A DNA stretch of 64,000 nucleotides, taken from the NCBI RefSeq assembly GCF_009617875.1, contig NZ_BLAV01000001.1, forward strand, positions 3,596,001 through 3,660,000, given 5' to 3'. Origin of the DNA: Prolixibacter sp. NT017 (lineage in GTDB: Bacteria > Bacteroidota > Bacteroidia > Bacteroidales > Prolixibacteraceae). Of this stretch, positions 60,917 through 64,000 are shown one piece after another. The translations under genes and the position numbers were made by a program. Below the pieces are notes generated by a model. That model ran no database searches and was not told the DNA's origin. It worked only from the letters and a program-made list of their open reading frames with translations. Numbering within the stretch: position 1 is the stretch's first letter; every line of letters starts with the position of its first letter.

Positions 60917-62179
60917 TTAACCTCCAAAGTCGTCGAACAGTACGTTCTCATCCGGAACGCCCAATTCGTAAAGCATTTTGGTTACCGCGTCATTCATCAT
61001 CGGCGGTCCGCAGAGATAGTAGTCAATCTCTTCGGGTTCCTCGTGCTTGCTCAGGTAATTGTCATAAATCACCTGGTGAATGAAACCTGTCGGGCCATCC
61101 CAGTTATCTTCCGGAAGCGGTTCCGACAAAGCCAGATGGAATTCGAAATTCGGGAAGTTCTTCTCGATGTCACGGAACTGATCGTAGTAGAAAACTTCTT
61201 TCCAGGAACGGGCACCGTACCAGAAAGTTACTTTCTTATTCGATTCTTTCACCGTGTGGAACAGGTGGAACAGGTGCGAACGCATCGGTGCCATTCCGGC
61301 TCCACCGCCAATGAACATCATTTCGTTATCGTTATCCTTCAGGAAGAATTCACCGTAAGGTCCTGAAATAGTCACCTTATCACCCGGCTTCAGCGAGTAG
61401 ATGTAAGAGGAACAGATTCCCGGATTCACTTTCTGGAATCCACCGTTAACCCGGTCGAACGGAGGCGTTGCAATACGGATGTTCAGCATCACAATGTTGC
61501 CCTCTGCCGGGTGGTTGGCCATAGAGTAAGCACGGTAAGTCGGTTCCGGATTTTTCATCTTCAGATCGAACAAACCGAATTTCTCCCAATCACCACGGAA
61601 TTTTTCGTCGATCTCGAAATCCTTGAAGTCCACTTCAGTTTTCGGTACATCAATCTGGATATAACCACCTGATTTGAAGTCGAGGTTTTCGCCTTCGGGC
61701 AGTTTTACCACAAATTCCTTAATGAAGGTAGCCACGTTCTTGTTCGAAACAACTGTACACTCCCACTTCTTGATACCCATCACCTCCTGCGGGACGCGCA
61801 TTTCGATATCTTCTTTCACTTTCACCTGACATGAAAGACGCCAGTTGTTCTGCTGCTCTTTCCGGGTGAAGAATCCGGTTTCAGTCGGAAGAATACTTCC
61901 GGCTCCCGAATCGACCTGGCAACGGCACATACCACAGGTACCACCACCACCGCACGCTGACGGCAGGAAGATTTTATTATTTCCTAGTGTTGAAAGTAAC
62001 GTAGAACCGGGCTCCGTTTCAATCGTTTTTTCACCATCGTTGATGTTTACAACGACTGACCCCGATGGGGTTAACTTCTTTTTCGCATACAGCAAAATAC
62101 CAACCAGCAGCAGGATGACCAGAAGGAATACCACTACGCTGGTGACGATAACTGCTGTTTGTGTTGCCAGAATTATCAT
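60917..62179 (-). CDS. nqrF: Na+-translocating NADH:quinone reductase subunit F
   Basis: 420 residues from the ATG at 62179 (one upstream at 62200). A single N-terminal helix, then a [2Fe-2S] domain with CGGGGTCGMCRC (cysteines ~70-80) and a fourth Cys, then an FAD- and NADH-binding reductase half with RAYSMANHPAE (FAD) and FIGGGAGMAPMRS (NADH). It is the NADH entry point of the Na+ pump. The start of the operon is to the right, beyond the window. Confidence 0.95.
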   Translation of the reverse strand: MIILATQTAVIVTSVVVFLLVILLLVGILLYAKKKLTPSGSVVVNINDGEKTIETEPGSTLLSTLGNNKIFLPSACGGGGTCGMCRCQVDSGAGSILPTETGFFTRKEQQNNWRLSCQVKVKEDIEMRVPQEVMGIKKWECTVVSNKNVATFIKEFVVKLPEGENLDFKSGGYIQIDVPKTEVDFKDFEIDEKFRGDWEKFGLFDLKMKNPEPTYRAYSMANHPAEGNIVMLNIRIATPPFDRVNGGFQKVNPGICSSYIYSLKPGDKVTISGPYGEFFLKDNDNEMMFIGGGAGMAPMRSHLFHLFHTVKESNKKVTFWYGARSWKEVFYYDQFRDIEKNFPNFEFHLALSEPLPEDNWDGPTGFIHQVIYDNYLSKHEEPEEIDYYLCGPPMMNDAVTKMLYELGVPDENVLFDDFGG

Positions 62180-62223
62180 GATTTCAATTGATTTTATCAT
62201 TTAACTCTTAACCCTTTCGGAGA

Positions 62224-62841
62224 TTAAAACTTAATTCCCATAAAGCCCATAAATGCAATCCCCATCAGTCCAGTAATGATGAATGTAATACCCAGTCCAC
62301 GAAGCGGAGCCGGTACATTCGAGTACTGAATCTTTTCACGGATGGCCGCAATAGCTACAATCGCCAGGAACCAGCCAACGCCGGAGCCTAAACCATAAGC
62401 TGTTGCTTCGCCGATGTCCACAAATTCACGCTGCTGCATGAACAATGAACCACCGAGGATTGCACAGTTTACTGCAATCAGGGGAAGAAAAATCCCCAGG
62501 TTGGTATACAGAGCCGGTGCATATTTTTCAACGACCATCTCCACCAACTGTACCATCGATGCGATAACAGCGATGAACATGATGAAGCTAAGGAAGTCCA
62601 AATCAACGTTGGCAAAGTCTTTACTCAACCAGGTTAACGCACCTTCTTTCAATACATAGTTCTCAAGCAGGTAATCCACCGGTACGGTGATTCCCAATAC
62701 AAATATGACTGCAAGCCCGAGTCCGGTAGCCGTTTTAACCGATTTTGATACCGCCAGGTAGGAACACATTCCCAGGAAGTAGGCGAATACCATGTTGTCG
62801 ACAAAGATGGACTTGACAAACAGGTTAATATAATTTTCCAT
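62224..62841 (-). CDS. nqrE: Na+-NQR subunit E
   Basis: 205 residues with six membrane helices. The start [35 protein letters not shown] and the later AILGGSLF are typical. NqrE and NqrD carry a shared Fe centre, held by conserved Cys residues (Cys26 in GMCSYLA; Cys in NCAILGG). It lies 28 bases after nqrD. Confidence 0.95.
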   Translation of the reverse strand: MENYINLFVKSIFVDNMVFAYFLGMCSYLAVSKSVKTATGLGLAVIFVLGITVPVDYLLENYVLKEGALTWLSKDFANVDLDFLSFIMFIAVIASMVQLVEMVVEKYAPALYTNLGIFLPLIAVNCAILGGSLFMQQREFVDIGEATAYGLGSGVGWFLAIVAIAAIREKIQYSNVPAPLRGLGITFIITGLMGIAFMGFMGIKF

Positions 62842-62869
62842 ATCGCTTGTTCGTTTTTTCTGTTTCCGA

Positions 62870-63520
62870 TTAGTCCTCTATCAATTCACGGTTTTTGGCA
62901 CGCTGTACCCAGATGATGACACCTACAGTAACCAATGCCATCGGAGGCAGAATCATCATACCGTTATTGGAATACCATCCTCCGTTATCGATGTACCAGC
63001 TGGCCGGAATCACATGGTATCCCCAGAGAGTTCCCGAACCCAGAAGCTCACGGAAGAATGCAACAATCACCAGGATGAGGCCGTAACCTGCACCGTTACC
63101 GATTCCATCGAGAAATGCCGGAATCGGTTTATTACCCAATGCAAATGCCTCCAGACGTCCCATAATGATACAGTTGGTAATAATCAGACCAACGAATACC
63201 GACAACTGCTTACTTACATCGTAAACATATGCCTTCAGAATCTGGTCGACCAGAATCACCAATGCAGCAATAACAACCAACTGAACGATGATACGGATCC
63301 GATTCGGAATGGTATTACGAAGCATTGATATAATTAAATTGGAAAATGCCGTAACCACGATTACAGCCAGCGACATTACCACAGCCGGTTTCAACTGAGC
63401 GGTTACTGCCAGTGCCGAGCAAATACCTAATACCTGAACGGTAATCGGGTTTTTGCTGTTCAGCGGGTCGGTCAGCAATCTCAGGTTCTTTTTTGAGAAT
63501 AAAGGTTCCTTGTCGCTCAT
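62870..63520 (-). CDS. nqrD: Na+-NQR subunit D
   Basis: 216 residues with six membrane helices. [21 protein letters not shown] and a later [19 protein letters not shown] match NqrD, including the two conserved Cys residues. It is homologous to NqrE and inserts in the opposite orientation. It follows nqrC by one base. Confidence 0.95.
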   Translation of the reverse strand: MSDKEPLFSKKNLRLLTDPLNSKNPITVQVLGICSALAVTAQLKPAVVMSLAVIVVTAFSNLIISMLRNTIPNRIRIIVQLVVIAALVILVDQILKAYVYDVSKQLSVFVGLIITNCIIMGRLEAFALGNKPIPAFLDGIGNGAGYGLILVIVAFFRELLGSGTLWGYHVIPASWYIDNGGWYSNNGMMILPPMALVTVGVIIWVQRAKNRELIED

Positions 63521-63521
63521 T

Positions 63522-64000
63522 TTATCTTATTTTTTTAAAGAATTCAGTGTATTTGCTCAAATCAACCTGAAGCATCTTCTGCAATCCTTTACTGGTAATG
63601 GTACCACCCGAAATGGCATCCACACTGTGTTTCGGATTAGCTTTACCTTTCTCACTTGATTTGGCCACAAAAATGGAAACAAATTTTCCTTCAGAATTGA
63701 AAATCGATTTGCCGGTGAATTGCTTTTGAAATCCTTCGGTGGCAATTTGTGCTCCCAGTCCGGGTGTCTCTCCTTCGTCGTCGAAGGTTGCGCCAAAAAT
63801 GGTGCTTCCATCGCTGTCAAAAGCAAGATATCCCCAAATAGGTCCCCACAAACCGGTTCCCCTTACGGGAATGATGTATTTCTTACCTTGATCGCCCAAA
63901 TCGGCAACATACACAGGTAATTTCTGTTCATCAGCCGGCTTGGCATGTTCCTCTTTCAGGTTAACGGTAAAGGCATCACCTTTGATTTGCTCGCCTTTGG
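63522..64000 (-). CDS. nqrC: Na+-NQR subunit C, C-terminal part (gene runs off the right edge)
   Basis: Only the last ~159 codons lie in the window; the N terminus and its membrane anchor are beyond 64000. The open frame runs without stop to the edge. [15 protein letters not shown], and [12 protein letters not shown] near the end, are the NqrC FMN-binding segment; Thr in the SGGTIT motif is expected to hold FMN through a phosphoester bond. The stop codon (63522-63524) is one base from nqrD. The order C-D-E-F matches the normal nqr operon. Confidence 0.94.
   Translation of the reverse strand, partial: KGEQIKGDAFTVNLKEEHAKPADEQKLPVYVADLGDQGKKYIIPVRGTGLWGPIWGYLAFDSDGSTIFGATFDDEGETPGLGAQIATEGFQKQFTGKSIFNSEGKFVSIFVAKSSEKGKANPKHSVDAISGGTITSKGLQKMLQVDLSKYTEFFKKIR

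Overview
The window is an ordinary chromosomal segment of a member of the Bacteroidota, most likely a Marinilabiliales/Prolixibacteraceae-like facultative or fermentative bacterium. The evidence is: recurrent TAnnTTTG -7 promoter boxes; a type IX secretion protein (PorQ) and a T9SS-sorted protease; a thiamine-linked TonB-dependent receptor behind a TPP riboswitch; cytochrome bd with the Bacteroidota-type accessory DUF4492 protein; a Na+-NQR operon; and a [FeFe]-hydrogenase maturase (HydF). I see no IS element, prophage, integrase or CRISPR array. The placement below phylum level is inference from gene content.

Layout. 1-2116: an array of ~41/42-bp hairpin repeats beside a polysaccharide deacetylase-like gene, then a gap with a dispersed palindromic repeat. 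2117-7703: lipoprotein esterase, a degenerate metallophosphoesterase, and a CPBP protease-NatA-NatB export operon. 7704-8885: a short cysteine-rich leader ORF, an intrinsic terminator and cysteine synthase, which together look like a cysteine-responsive attenuator. 9095-20679: Ppx/GppA, a sigma-54-type regulator without a DNA-binding domain, nitroreductase, lipid kinase, cation-chloride-cotransporter-like permease, HydF, CoaD, a cysteine-free TlpA-like protein, PyrE, an SRPBCC protein and BirA. 20796-26434: RsfS, FtsH, LutC-like, DUF2007, CdsA, Psd, PssA (proteolysis and phosphatidylethanolamine synthesis). 26618-29692 (minus): DUF4492, CydA, CydB and a 37-residue CydX-like subunit. 30077-37799 (minus): AI-2E family permease, Lon, ribosomal protein bL31 type B, a GNAT-like protein, an AlkD-like HEAT protein and a flippase.

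38028-51634: tRNA-His, a 60-residue free-standing T9SS-type C-terminal domain preceded by 21-bp tandem operators, outer-membrane protein, DMT transporter, YkgJ-like protein, PorQ, Cmk, IspH, PfkA, PriA, ParA, ParB, DUF5683 and an MltD-like transglycosylase. 52032-54577: TPP riboswitch and TonB-dependent receptor. 54632-64000: an AT-hook-like protein with a 21-bp palindromic operator, XseB/XseA, a T9SS-sorted subtilisin, DUF3810, a MORN/YwqK protein, and the nqrC(partial)-D-E-F genes.

Most of the content is housekeeping. The new-looking material is regulatory and small: the Cys-codon leader in front of cysK, the tandem operator plus orphan sorting domain, the structured gap upstream of parA, and the small cyd subunit. 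All calls come from reading the sequence; no database search was run.
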